Assembly: GCF_000725885.1 (NCBI RefSeq)
Contig: NZ_JODR01000009.1
Coordinates: 124,001 to 188,000, forward strand
Source: Streptomyces albus subsp. albus
GTDB lineage: Bacteria > Actinomycetota > Actinomycetes > Streptomycetales > Streptomycetaceae
Length of the DNA stretch: 64,000 bases
Direction: 5' to 3'
In this document: piece after piece, positions 41,436 through 50,351 of the stretch
Layout: every line of letters starts with the position of its first letter
How positions within the stretch are numbered: the first letter of the stretch is position 1
Translations under genes and position numbers: made by a program
The notes under the pieces: model-generated
What the model was told of the DNA's origin: nothing
Database searches by the model: none
The model's input: only the letters and a program-made list of their open reading frames with translations

Positions 41436-42662
41436 TCAGCCGGCCCGGACCTGCCGGCCGGTCGGTGCGAGGAAGGACTTCCAGCCGCCCGTGGGCTTCT
41501 CCCCCACCTCCAGGGTGCGCAATTTGGCCAGCACCTGCGGGTCCTGGGCGTCCAGCCAGTCGACCAGCTGCCGGAACGAGACGCAGCGGACGCCCTTTTT
41601 GCGGCAGACCGTCTTCATGACCTCCTCGACGGCGTCCATGTAGATACCGCCGTTCCAGTCCTCGAAGTGGTTACCGATGATCATCGGTGCGCGGTTGCCG
41701 TGGTAGGCCCGCTCGAAGCCCTGGAGGAGGCCGTCGCGCATCTGGCGCTGCCACTCCGGCCGCCGGTACGCGGGGCCGTCCGTGGTGCCGGACTGGTTCA
41801 CCATGAAGTTGTAGTCCATCGAGAGGGTCTCGAACTGCCGCCCGGGCACCGGAACCTGCTGGAGGGGAAGGTCCCACAGCCCGTGGCGCTTGCCCGGCCA
41901 CACCTGGGTGCCGTTGCCGCTGGAGTCGTAGCGGAACCCCATGCGGCTCGCCGCCTTCAGCAGATTCTCCTGGCCCTCCAGACAGGGGGTACGGCCGCCG
42001 ATGAGTTCCCGTTTGTAGTCGAAGGGCAGCGCCTTGACGCCGTCCCAGCCGGTGGTCGTCTTCCAGTGCTCGACGAACCAGCGCGCCTGTCGGATCTCGC
42101 TCTTCCACTGGTCGACGGACCAGGAGTCCACACCGTTCGGCCCGCAGAAGTGACCGTTGAAGTGGGTGCCGATCTCGCTGCCGTCCAGCCATGCCCGGCG
42201 GACCTGCCGGAGGGTGGCCCTGACGTTGTCCTTGCCGAGGTAGCCGATGTCGGAGGCGCCGACGGCGTGCCCGGGCGGGGCGTATCGTTTCGCCTCCTTC
42301 TCCGGGAGCAGATAGATGCCGGAGAGGAAGTACGTCTGCGCGGCGCCGTACTTCTTGCCCGCCTTCCGGAAACGGGAGAAGAGCTTGTTGCCGTCCTCTC
42401 CTGCGCCGTCCCAGGAGAAGACGACGAACTGCGGCGGTTTCCGGCCGGGTTTCAGTTTGCGCGCGGTGGGCTGGGCGGGCTGGCGGCCGGTCAGCGAGGT
42501 CGAACCGTCGCCCAGGACTTGCGGTTTGGCCTCCGGCGCGCCCCCCTGTGCCCGTTCCGTACTCCGCGGCTGCTCGGTCGAGGAACATCCGGCGGCCAGG
42601 GACAGCGCCACTGTCGCCAGAACCGCGGTGGTGAGAGCGGGTCGTCTTCGCGTGGCTGCCAT
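41436..42662 (-). CDS. Polysaccharide-deacetylase-like lipoprotein
   Basis: A 408-residue lipoprotein from ATG 42662 with GAGGTGAG upstream. The signal ends in ALSLAAGCSS (lipid on the Cys). The NodB-like fold is recognisable. Motif 1 TFDDG appears as VFSWDGAG, with one Asp kept. Motif 2 H-x3-H is EIGTHFNGHFCG. Later MIIGNHFEDWNGG and an ending that includes SFRQLVDWLDAQDP close the barrel. It probably removes acyl groups from an envelope or extracellular glycan with a bound metal, but the loss of one motif 1 Asp makes activity uncertain. Confidence 0.85.
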   Translation of the reverse strand: MAATRRRPALTTAVLATVALSLAAGCSSTEQPRSTERAQGGAPEAKPQVLGDGSTSLTGRQPAQPTARKLKPGRKPPQFVVFSWDGAGEDGNKLFSRFRKAGKKYGAAQTYFLSGIYLLPEKEAKRYAPPGHAVGASDIGYLGKDNVRATLRQVRRAWLDGSEIGTHFNGHFCGPNGVDSWSVDQWKSEIRQARWFVEHWKTTTGWDGVKALPFDYKRELIGGRTPCLEGQENLLKAASRMGFRYDSSGNGTQVWPGKRHGLWDLPLQQVPVPGRQFETLSMDYNFMVNQSGTTDGPAYRRPEWQRQMRDGLLQGFERAYHGNRAPMIIGNHFEDWNGGIYMDAVEEVMKTVCRKKGVRCVSFRQLVDWLDAQDPQVLAKLRTLEVGEKPTGGWKSFLAPTGRQVRAG

Positions 42663-43218
42663 CGGCTCACCTCGTCCTCTCGCCTTGTCTCATCCGTCTC
42701 GTCCGTCTCGTCCGCCACCTCGTCCGTCGCCGGCGGTACCGGCCGGGGCGACGCCGTACGGATAAAAGTGACACGAGACGTTAATAAGACAAATAAGACA
42801 AGCGGCTTTTCAGAGCCCTTCACTCGATAGGCGGAACACCGCCCCGGGCACGGCGGACGAGAAACGAGAAGGCACTCCGGGGACCCCAGGGACGTACCAG
42901 CCCCGGGGACGGCAAGACACCGGCGGCACGAAGCACCGGGCGGCGACGAGGAGTCGACGAGGAATCAATGACCCCGGGGCGCCGGTGCCGGCGGGGTACG
43001 GGCGGGGCCGGGGCGGCGGCGCGCACGTGCCCTTTCCGTGCGGCGCGCGCGTGCCCTTTCCGTGCGGCGTGCGCGCGGCCTTTCCGTGCGGCGGGGCGGG
43101 CCCGTCACGGTCGGGCGCGACAGGTCTACACCAGTTTGCCCGACGACCCTTGTCATGGGGGTGCGGCGGCTGATGAGCTAGGGCCGGGACAGCGCACACC
43201 CCGGGAAAGGGAGATGCC
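42663..43218. other. 556-bp gap between deacetylase-like gene and acs
   Basis: The gap holds a CGTC-rich degenerate direct repeat just upstream of the deacetylase start, an AT-rich patch with repeated AATAAGACA near 42780-42800 that probably contains the deacetylase promoter, and a 24-bp tandem repeat near acs. No gene is supported; frames on both strands are Arg-rich repeats without start signals. Confidence 0.5.
43023..43094. repeat. Three tandem 24-bp repeats upstream of acs
   Basis: Three units (43023, 43047, 43071) share the core CCTTTCCGTGCGGCG at an exact 24-bp period. They end 124 bp before the acs start and may lie in its promoter region. Confidence 0.85.
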
Positions 43219-45183
43219 GTGAGCAACGAAAGCCTGGCCAACCTGCTTCGTGAGGAGCGGAGGTTCGCCCCGCCCGCCGACCTGGCCGCGAACGCCAACG
43301 TCACGGCCGCGGCCTACGAGCAGGCGAAGGCCGACCGGCTGGGTTTCTGGGCCGAGCAGGCACGCCGTCTGAGCTGGGGCACCGAGCCGACCGAGACGTT
43401 GGACTGGTCCAACCCGCCCTTCGCCAAGTGGTTCAAGGACGGCAAGCTCAACGTCGCCTACAACTGCGTGGACCGCCACGTCGAGGCCGGCAACGGCGAC
43501 CGGGTCGCCATCCACTTCGAGGGCGAGCCCGGTGACACCCGGGCGCTCACCTACGCCGACCTCAAGCGGGAGGTCTCGCAGGCGGCGAACGCGCTGACCG
43601 AGCTGGGCGTCCAGGCCGGCGACCGGGTCGCGATCTACATGCCGATGATCCCGGAGACGGTCGTCGCGATGCTGGCCTGCGCCCGTATCGGCGCCCCGCA
43701 CTCGGTGGTCTTCGGCGGCTTCTCGGCGGACGCGCTCGCCACCCGTATCCAGGACGCCGACGCGCGGGTGGTCATCACCTCCGACGGCGGCTACCGCAAG
43801 GGTGCCGCATCGGCGCTCAAGCCGGCCGTGGACGAGGCGCTGACCCGCCCGGGCACCGAGAAGGTGCGCAACGTCCTGGTCGTCAGGCGCACCGGCCAGG
43901 AGGACATCTCCTGGACCGAGGGCCGCGACGTGTGGTGGCACGAACTGGTCGGCCGGCAGTCCGAGGAGCACACTCCGCAGGACTTCGACGCCGAGCACCC
44001 GCTGTTCATCCTCTACACCTCGGGCACCACCGGCAAGCCGAAGGGCATCCTGCACACCACCGGCGGCTACCTCACCCAGGCCGCGTACACCCACCACGCG
44101 GTCTTCGACCTCAAGCCGGAGAGCGACGTCTTCTGGTGCACCGCCGACGTCGGCTGGGTGACGGGGCACTCGTACATCGTCTACGGCCCGCTGGCCAACG
44201 GTGCCACCGAGGTGCTGTACGAGGGGACGCCGGACTCGCCGCACAAGGGCCGCTGGTGGGAGATCGTGCAGAAGTACGGCGTGACGATCCTCTACACCGC
44301 GCCGACCGCGATCCGCGCCTGCATGAAGTGGGGCGACGACATCCCGGCGAAGTTCGACCTGTCGTCGCTGCGCATCCTCGGTTCGGTGGGTGAGCCGATC
44401 AACCCGGAGGCGTGGATGTGGTACAGGCACCACATCGGTGCCGACCGCACTCCGGTGGTGGACACCTGGTGGCAGACCGAGACCGGCTCCATCATGATCA
44501 GCCCGCTGCCGGGGGTGACCGAGGCCAAGCCTGGCTCCGCACAGGTGCCGCTGCCCGGCATCTCGGCGACGGTGGTGGACGACGAGGCCAACGAGGTGCC
44601 CAACGGCGCCGGCGGCTATCTGGTGCTGACGGAGCCGTGGCCGTCGATGCTGCGCACCATCTGGGGTGACGACCAGCGGTTCCTGGACACGTACTGGTCG
44701 CGCTTCGAGGGCCGGTACTTCGCGGGCGACGGTGCCAAGAAGGACGACGACGGTGATGTGTGGCTGCTGGGCCGGGTGGACGATGTGATGCTCGTCTCCG
44801 GGCACAACATCTCCACCACCGAGGTGGAGTCCGCCCTGGTCTCGCACCCGAAGGTCGCGGAAGCGGCGGTCGTGGGCGCCACGGACCCGCAGACGACGCA
44901 GGCCATCTGCGCGTTCGTCATCCTGCGCGGCGGCGCCGCCGAGGACGAGCAGCTGGTGGAGGAGCTGCGCGCCCATGTGGCCAAGCAGCTGGGCCCGATC
45001 GCCAAGCCGAAGCGCATCCTGCCGGTCGCCGAGCTGCCCAAGACCCGCTCCGGGAAGATCATGCGCCGGCTGCTGCGGGACGTCGCGGAGAACCGGACGC
45101 TGGGCGACACCCAGACCCTGACCGACTCCTCGGTGATGGAGCTGATCCAGGCGAAGCTGCCGAGCGCGCCGAGCGAGGACTGA
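43219..45183 (+). CDS. acs: Acetyl-CoA synthetase
   Basis: A 654-residue AMP-forming ligase that turns acetate, ATP and CoA into acetyl-CoA. GTG 43219 has GGGAG upstream, and the length matches the family. Signature motifs: ATP loop LYTSGTTGKPKGILHTTGGY, substrate-side VFWCTADVGWVTGHSYIVYG, WWQTETGSIMI, hinge FAGDGAKKDDDGDVWLLGR and the C-terminal PKTRSGKIMRR with Lys613, the residue acetylated by GNAT enzymes to switch the enzyme off. It is followed by a strong terminator, so it is monocistronic. Confidence 0.98.
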   Translation: MSNESLANLLREERRFAPPADLAANANVTAAAYEQAKADRLGFWAEQARRLSWGTEPTETLDWSNPPFAKWFKDGKLNVAYNCVDRHVEAGNGDRVAIHFEGEPGDTRALTYADLKREVSQAANALTELGVQAGDRVAIYMPMIPETVVAMLACARIGAPHSVVFGGFSADALATRIQDADARVVITSDGGYRKGAASALKPAVDEALTRPGTEKVRNVLVVRRTGQEDISWTEGRDVWWHELVGRQSEEHTPQDFDAEHPLFILYTSGTTGKPKGILHTTGGYLTQAAYTHHAVFDLKPESDVFWCTADVGWVTGHSYIVYGPLANGATEVLYEGTPDSPHKGRWWEIVQKYGVTILYTAPTAIRACMKWGDDIPAKFDLSSLRILGSVGEPINPEAWMWYRHHIGADRTPVVDTWWQTETGSIMISPLPGVTEAKPGSAQVPLPGISATVVDDEANEVPNGAGGYLVLTEPWPSMLRTIWGDDQRFLDTYWSRFEGRYFAGDGAKKDDDGDVWLLGRVDDVMLVSGHNISTTEVESALVSHPKVAEAAVVGATDPQTTQAICAFVILRGGAAEDEQLVEELRAHVAKQLGPIAKPKRILPVAELPKTRSGKIMRRLLRDVAENRTLGDTQTLTDSSVMELIQAKLPSAPSED

Positions 45184-45199
45184 GCCACTGAGCCGGAAA

Positions 45200-45228
45200 G
45201 AGGGGGCGCCCGGGCCGGGCGCCCCCTC
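45200..45228 (+). terminator. Hairpin terminator of acs
   Basis: GAGGGGGCGCCCG pairs over 13 bp with CGGGCGCCCCCTC around a GGC loop, 17 bp past the stop. Confidence 0.8.
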
Positions 45229-45304
45229 GCCCGTGTTGGTTACCCTGGCAACGGCGCGTAAAGAATGTGCCAAGACCTGGGGCGAGCCGGGAAGTCTGGT
45301 CGGC

Positions 45305-45344
45305 ACACACCACAGGTGTGTCCACGCACACACCCGCAGTGTGT
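45305..45344. promoter_or_regulatory. Four alternating ACACACC/GGTGTGT half-sites before nhaA
   Basis: ACACACC (45305), GGTGTGT (45315), ACACACC (45328) and GTGTGT (45339) alternate in orientation over 40 bp, ending 23 bp before the nhaA start. This could be a double operator or a folded mRNA leader. The function is inferred from symmetry and position. Confidence 0.5.
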
Positions 45345-45367
45345 CCGCCACCTTCCCGGAGGCCGTC

Positions 45368-46894
45368 ATGACGCCGCAGCACAGCCCCCCGCCGCACGAG
45401 CCGAACCCGTCCCCGGCCCCGCGCAACGCGCCCCCGGCCGGGCACCAGGCCGAAGAGCAGGCCGAGAGCCGGACACCGCCCGGGCACGGGGCGCCCACTT
45501 CCGAGCGCACGCCGCGCCGCTCCGTCTTCCTGGGCCGGCTGCCACTGGGCGAGCGGACGTTCCTCGCCGACGCGCTGCGCACCGAGACGGTCGGCGGCAC
45601 CCTCCTGCTGGCCGCCGCGGTCCTCGCGCTGCTGCTGGCCAACACCGGCGCGAGTGGCTTCTACGAGAGCCTCCGGGACTTCCACCTCGGCCCCGAGGCG
45701 CTGCACCTGCGGCTGTCGGTCGCGGACTGGGCCAAGGACGGGCTGCTGACCGTCTTCTTCTTCGTCGCCGGGATCGAACTCAAACGCGAGCTGGTCGCGG
45801 GCGAACTGCGCGACCCGCGGGCCGCCGCGCTGCCGATCGTCTCGGCGGCGTGCGGTATGGCCGTCCCGGCGGCGATCTACGCCGTCGCCGCCGCGGCCGG
45901 CGGCGGTGACCTGCGCGGCTGGGCGATACCCATGGCGACGGACATAGCCTTCGCGCTCGGTGTGCTGGCCGTGCTCGGCACCGGGCTGCCCTCCTCGCTG
46001 CGGGCATTCCTGCTCACCCTCGCCGTGGTGGACGACCTGGGCGCCATCGTGATCATCGCCGTCTTCTACTCGGCGGGCATCAGCCTCGGCGCGCTGGCCG
46101 GTGCCGTCGCGGGGCTGGCGGTGTTCTGGTTCCTGCACCACAAGGGGGTGCGCGGCTGGTACGTGTACGTCCCGCTGGCCGTCGTCGTATGGGCGCTGAT
46201 GCACGCCAGCGGGGTGCACGCGACGGTGGCGGGGGTCGCGATGGGACTGATGCTGCGCTGCACCGTACGGCCCGGGGAGCACACCTCACCGGCCGCGCAC
46301 ATCGAACACCTGGTCAGGCCGCTGTCCGCCGGGCTGGCGGTCCCGGTGTTCGCGCTGTTCGCGGCGGGGGTCGCGGTCTCTGGCGACGCGCTGACCGGGG
46401 TGTTCACCAAGCCGGAGACGCTGGGTGTGGTGCTCGGGCTGCTGGCGGGCAAGACGCTCGGCGTCTTCGGCGGGGCCTGGGCGGCGGCACGTTTCACCAA
46501 GGCCGAACTGAACCGGGAGCTGGCCTGGGCGGACGTGCTGGCCGTCGCCACCCTGTCCGGGATCGGATTCACCGTTTCGCTGCTGATCAGCGAGCTGGCG
46601 TTCGGCAGCGGGACGGCCCTCGCCGACGAGGCGAAGGCAGCCGTGCTGACGGGCTCGCTGCTGGCCGCCGTCCTCGCCGGGGTGCTGCTGAAGCTGCGTG
46701 CCCGCAAGCACCGTTCGCTCGTGGAGGCCGAGGACCGCGACGAGGACGGCGACGGCGTCCCGGACGTCTACGAGGAGCACGACCCCGCGTTCCACCTGCG
46801 CATGGCGGCGCTGTACGAAGCGAAGGCCGCGGAGCACCGCAGGCTCGCCGAGGTGGCCCAAGGCCACGACGTGACGGACGATGGTCCGGCATGA
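45368..46894 (+). CDS. nhaA: Na+/H+ antiporter NhaA
   Basis: A 508-residue antiporter exporting Na+ in exchange for H+. ATG 45368 has GGAGG upstream. Residues 1-60 are a Pro-rich cytoplasmic extension. Twelve spans follow with the ion-binding pair Asp222-Asp223 in LTLAVVDDLGAIVIIAVFY, the helix IV motif PMATDIAFALGVLA and helix XI GIGFTVSLLISELAF. The C-terminal 70 residues are acidic and include DEDGDGVPD, a DxDxDG calcium-loop pattern, then a helical AALYEAKAAEHRRLAEVA. The tail is longer than in enteric NhaA. An unusual set of inverted half-sites lies just upstream. Confidence 0.96.
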   Translation: MTPQHSPPPHEPNPSPAPRNAPPAGHQAEEQAESRTPPGHGAPTSERTPRRSVFLGRLPLGERTFLADALRTETVGGTLLLAAAVLALLLANTGASGFYESLRDFHLGPEALHLRLSVADWAKDGLLTVFFFVAGIELKRELVAGELRDPRAAALPIVSAACGMAVPAAIYAVAAAAGGGDLRGWAIPMATDIAFALGVLAVLGTGLPSSLRAFLLTLAVVDDLGAIVIIAVFYSAGISLGALAGAVAGLAVFWFLHHKGVRGWYVYVPLAVVVWALMHASGVHATVAGVAMGLMLRCTVRPGEHTSPAAHIEHLVRPLSAGLAVPVFALFAAGVAVSGDALTGVFTKPETLGVVLGLLAGKTLGVFGGAWAAARFTKAELNRELAWADVLAVATLSGIGFTVSLLISELAFGSGTALADEAKAAVLTGSLLAAVLAGVLLKLRARKHRSLVEAEDRDEDGDGVPDVYEEHDPAFHLRMAALYEAKAAEHRRLAEVAQGHDVTDDGPA

Positions 46895-46998
46895 TCTGAG
46901 CCTGCCGGCATGTTGACCGGCCGGTAATCCGGGCACCAGAGCCCGGAAGCCCAGCCCGCACCGCCGCGGGCCCGAACGATGGCAAGGGAGTAACAGCG

Positions 46999-47469
46999 AT
47001 GAGCGCAGCCGACGACGGCCGCAGCCTCGGCCAGTTGGTCGCGGCGGCCACTGCCGAGATGTCCGCGCTGGTGCACGACGAGATCGCGTTGGCCAAGGCC
47101 GAACTGCGGCAGGACGTCAAGCGCGGGGTGATGGGCAGCGGCGCCGCCCTGATCGCCGGCGTCTTCCTGCTCTTCGCGCTGCCGGTGCTCAGTTTCGCCG
47201 CCGCCTACGGCATCCACAACCTGGGGCTCGGGCTCGCATGGTCGTTCCTGATCGTGGGCGGCGCCTTCATCGTGCTCGCGCTGATCCTGCTGCTGGCGGC
47301 GCTGGCGAAGTTCAAGAAGGTCGCCAAGAGCAAGAGCGCGCAGAAGTCGATGGCCTCCGCCAAGCAGAGCGCGTCCGTCCTCTCGCACGCCAGGCCCCAC
47401 CCCCGTGCGGCGGAGAACGGAGGGAAAGGGCAACCGCAGCCGGAGGGTGTGACACGCTCGTCCGTATGA
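46999..47469 (+). CDS. Phage-holin-superfamily (DUF1469) membrane protein
   Basis: A 156-residue protein from ATG 46999 with AAGGGAG upstream. The start (LGQLVAAATAEMSALVHDEI, then ALAKAELRQDVKRG) and two central spans (AALIAGVFLLFALPVLSFAAA, then AWSFLIVGGAFIVLALILLLAALA) are typical of the actinobacterial DUF1469/holin-like family. The tail is basic and disordered. Despite the name there is no phage context. The stop overlaps the start of the epoxide-hydrolase-like gene (ATGA), so the two are translationally coupled. Confidence 0.9.
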   Translation: MSAADDGRSLGQLVAAATAEMSALVHDEIALAKAELRQDVKRGVMGSGAALIAGVFLLFALPVLSFAAAYGIHNLGLGLAWSFLIVGGAFIVLALILLLAALAKFKKVAKSKSAQKSMASAKQSASVLSHARPHPRAAENGGKGQPQPEGVTRSSV

Positions 47470-48401
47470 CGCTCGCAGACAGTCCCGCGGCCGTGATCCG
47501 GCCCGAGGGCCCCTGGACACACCGGGACGTGGCCGCCAACGGGGCGCGGTTCCACATCGCCGAGATGGGCGAGGGACCGCTGGTGCTGCTCGTGCACGGT
47601 TTCCCGCAGTACTGGTGGGCGTGGCGGCACCAGTTGCCGGCGCTGGCGGACGCCGGTTACCGCGCCGTCGCCATGGATCTGCGCGGGGTGGGCGGCAGCG
47701 ACCGTACGCCGCGCGGCTACGACCCGGCCAACCTCGCGCTCGATGTGACCGGTGTCATCCGCTCCCTGGGGGAGCCCGACGCGGCGCTGGTCGGACATGA
47801 TCTGGGCGGCTACCTGGCGTGGACGGCGGCGGTGATGCGGCCCAAGCTGATCCGCCGGCTGGCGGTCGTCTCGATGCCGCACCCGCGCCGCTGGCGGGCG
47901 GCCATGCTCGCCGACGTACGGCAGACGGCGGCCAGCTCCCACATCTGGGGCTTCCAGCGGCCGTGGATACCGGAACGTCAGCTCGTGGCCGACGAGGGCG
48001 CCTTGGTGGGGCGGCTCATCCGGGAGTGGGCCGGGCCCAAGCTGGCCGGGCCGCAGGAGGACGCCGCTGTCGAGAACTACCGGCGTGCGATGTGCGTGCC
48101 CTCCACGGCGCACTGCTCGGTGGAGCCGTACCGGTGGCTGGTGCGGTCGCTGGCACGGCCGGACGGCCTCCAGTTCTACCGCAGGATGAAGCGCCCGGTG
48201 CGGGTGCCGACGCTGCATCTGCACGGCTCGCTCGATCCGGTGGCGCGGACCCGCAGCGCGGCCGGCTCCGGGGAGTACGTCGAGGCCCCGTACCGCTGGC
48301 GGCTCTTCGACGGGCTGGGGCACTGGCCGCACGAGGAGGATCCGGCGGCCTTCACCAGCGAGCTGGTGCACTGGCTCGGCGATCCGGAACCGGACCGCTG
48401 A
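47466..48401 (+). CDS. Alpha/beta hydrolase, epoxide-hydrolase-like
   Basis: A 311-residue hydrolase starting at ATG 47466 inside the upstream stop. The oxyanion loop LLVHGFPQYWWAW and nucleophile elbow LVGHDLGGYLAW carry Asp, not Ser, at the nucleophile. This is the mark of epoxide hydrolases and haloalkane dehalogenases; HGFP favours the former. The acid lies in LHGSLDPVART and the His in DGLGHWPHEEDP. It is cytoplasmic, possibly held near the membrane with the holin-like partner. In M. tuberculosis the syntenic gene is also annotated as an epoxide hydrolase. Confidence 0.9.
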   Translation: MTLADSPAAVIRPEGPWTHRDVAANGARFHIAEMGEGPLVLLVHGFPQYWWAWRHQLPALADAGYRAVAMDLRGVGGSDRTPRGYDPANLALDVTGVIRSLGEPDAALVGHDLGGYLAWTAAVMRPKLIRRLAVVSMPHPRRWRAAMLADVRQTAASSHIWGFQRPWIPERQLVADEGALVGRLIREWAGPKLAGPQEDAAVENYRRAMCVPSTAHCSVEPYRWLVRSLARPDGLQFYRRMKRPVRVPTLHLHGSLDPVARTRSAAGSGEYVEAPYRWRLFDGLGHWPHEEDPAAFTSELVHWLGDPEPDR

Positions 48402-48533
48402 GCACCGCTCCCCCGCCGCGCCCTCGACCCGCTGTTCACCCGAGCCGTTCGTCCGAACATGTGCCCACCGCATAGGCCGAACGAGGGGCCCGTGGGCGAT
48501 TACTGACCATGAGGCAGGGGCAGGGACCCCGGT

Positions 48534-48722
48534 ATGGGCTTGACGCACGACTTCCGTGACGTGGCACGTGACCGCGGTCGTTCGAGGGACCCGCGCGGAC
48601 AGGCGTCCCCGCGCGCCGCCCGGCCGCACCCCGCCGACGCGGACGCCGAACTGGACATCCCGCGCATCCTCCGCCGCCGCGCGCGCTGGGTCGGCGCGAG
48701 ACTCCGGCACGCCCGCTTCTGA
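48534..48722 (+). CDS. Possible 62-residue basic hypothetical protein
   Basis: The frame from ATG 48534 encodes an Arg/Asp/Ala-rich protein with a C-terminal ELDIPRILRRRARWVGARLR. Third-position G/C is high (about 85 percent by eye), and GGGACCCC lies just upstream as a weak ribosome-binding site. No homologue is recognised. It could be a chance frame. It points toward the convergent protease gene. Confidence 0.4.
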   Translation: MGLTHDFRDVARDRGRSRDPRGQASPRAARPHPADADAELDIPRILRRRARWVGARLRHARF

Positions 48723-48901
48723 CACGGCGAGGCCCAGCTCCGGTACGGGGAACGCCGTCTCCTGTATGGCGAGGGCGCCCGTGCCGGCACAGCGGGGACC
48801 CGCTTCCCCGTCGGTGCGTTCCGCGATCCGCCCGCCGGGCCCGGGGCGTTCCCGACGGCGCCACCGATGGTGCGCCGGGGGCCGCTTGAGAGGGCGCGGC
48901 T

Positions 48902-50104
48902 TCAGAGGGCGCAGCCCTGGCTGTCCACCTGGCGCTGAGCGGTGCGGCCCTTGGTGATGTCGTCGCTGATCTCGTCGAGCGTGAGCGCGTACCCGGTGCG
49001 GTCGTCGTCGAGCGACTTGGCGAACACCACGCCGGCCACCCGGCCGTCCGGCGTGAGCAGCGGCCCGCCCGAGTTGCCCTCGCGGATGAGGGCGTAGAGG
49101 GAGTAGACGTCGCGGTTGACGGTGCCCCGGTGGTAGATGTCGGGCCCGTCGTTGATGCCGATGCGGCCACGCACCCGGGCGGCGCGCACGTCGTAGCCGC
49201 CGTTTTGCGGGAAGCCCGCCACGATCGCCCCGTCGCCGCTGCCGGCTTCCCGCTCGGCGAACCGCAGCGCGGGCGCGGGCAGGCCGGGGACGTCGAGGAC
49301 GGCGATGTCGCGCTTCCAGTCGTAGAGCACGACACGTGCGTCGTAGCGCTGTCCCTCACCGCCGATCTGCACCGTCGGCTCCCGCACACCGCCGACGACG
49401 TGCGCGTTCGTCATCACCTTGCCCGGTGAGAAGACGAAGCCGGTGCCCTCCAGCTCCTTGCCGCAGCTGGGCGCCGTGCCGACGACCTTGACGATGCTGT
49501 GCCTGGCCCGCTCGGCGACCGCGCTGCCCGCCAGCCGGGGGTCGGGCGGCGGCACGTCGCGGATCGGCTCGTCGGAGAACGGCGAGAAGACCTGCGGGTA
49601 GCCGTTCTTGGCCAGCACGGCGGAGAAGTCCGCGAACCAGCCGTTGGCCTGGCGCGGCATGACCCGCGAGACGCCCAGAAGAATCTTGGAGCCGCGTACT
49701 TCCCTGCCCAGCGTCGGCAAGGTGGTGACGGCCAGGGCGGAGCCGATCAGCCAGGCGACGACCAGCATCGCCAGGACGTTCACGAGCGCGCCGCCCGTCG
49801 CGTCCAGGGCCCGCGCGGGCGACCAGGTGATGTACTGCCGCAGTTTGTTGCCCAGGTGGGTGGTGAGCGCCTGGCCGACCGATGCGCACAGGATCACCAC
49901 GATGACGACCCCGACCGCCATACCGGTCCCCGGCCGTTCACCCCCGGTGAGCTGGTCCCACAGCAGCGGCAGCACCAGCAGCGCGATCAGTCCGCCCCCG
50001 AGGAAGCCGACGACGGAGAGGATGCCGACGACGAAGCCCTGGCGGTAGCCGACGATCGCGAACCACACGGCTGCCACGATCAGCAGTACGTCCAGCACGT
50101 TCAC
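48902..50104 (-). CDS. Membrane-anchored MarP-like serine protease (CvpA + trypsin fold)
   Basis: A 400-residue protease. GTG 50104 begins a four-span CvpA-type membrane domain (VLLIVAAVWFAIVGYRQGFV, residues 1-150). A periplasm-side trypsin-fold domain follows, with His235 in MTNAHVV, Asp266 in RDIAVLDVPG and Ser345 in REGNSGGPLL. A Cys pair (APSCGKE and SQGCAL) could form a redox-sensitive disulfide. The layout equals mycobacterial MarP (Rv3671c), which protects against acid and oxidative stress and regulates cell-wall hydrolases. The target here is unknown. GAGGCGAGG lies upstream. Confidence 0.93.
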   Translation of the reverse strand: MNVLDVLLIVAAVWFAIVGYRQGFVVGILSVVGFLGGGLIALLVLPLLWDQLTGGERPGTGMAVGVVIVVILCASVGQALTTHLGNKLRQYITWSPARALDATGGALVNVLAMLVVAWLIGSALAVTTLPTLGREVRGSKILLGVSRVMPRQANGWFADFSAVLAKNGYPQVFSPFSDEPIRDVPPPDPRLAGSAVAERARHSIVKVVGTAPSCGKELEGTGFVFSPGKVMTNAHVVGGVREPTVQIGGEGQRYDARVVLYDWKRDIAVLDVPGLPAPALRFAEREAGSGDGAIVAGFPQNGGYDVRAARVRGRIGINDGPDIYHRGTVNRDVYSLYALIREGNSGGPLLTPDGRVAGVVFAKSLDDDRTGYALTLDEISDDITKGRTAQRQVDSQGCAL

Positions 50105-50351
50105 CGAATCAGCCTCGCCTCGGGTTCCCTACGACAGTCCCGTCCCGCTCCACCCGGCCGCGCGGGGCGGAGCGGAAGGCGGGGAGGGACACCGTCTCAT
50201 GCCCGGCGTCCTGTGCCGTCACCCGTCTCAGCCGCCCGTACGACCGGTCCGGAGACGTCCCGGTCCGGGTGGATCCGTCTCCGGCGCACCCGGCCGGACT
50301 CTCACGCGCGCCGGTCGCACGGGCCGCACGCGTGCCGGCCCAGCGGACCTC

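Noticed and set aside
43153..45645. Long minus-strand frame opposite acs
   Set aside because: Shadow of the acetyl-CoA synthetase gene.
46999..47469. Holin-like protein as evidence of prophage
   Set aside because: No other phage gene is nearby and this DUF1469 family is a common chromosomal actinobacterial membrane protein.
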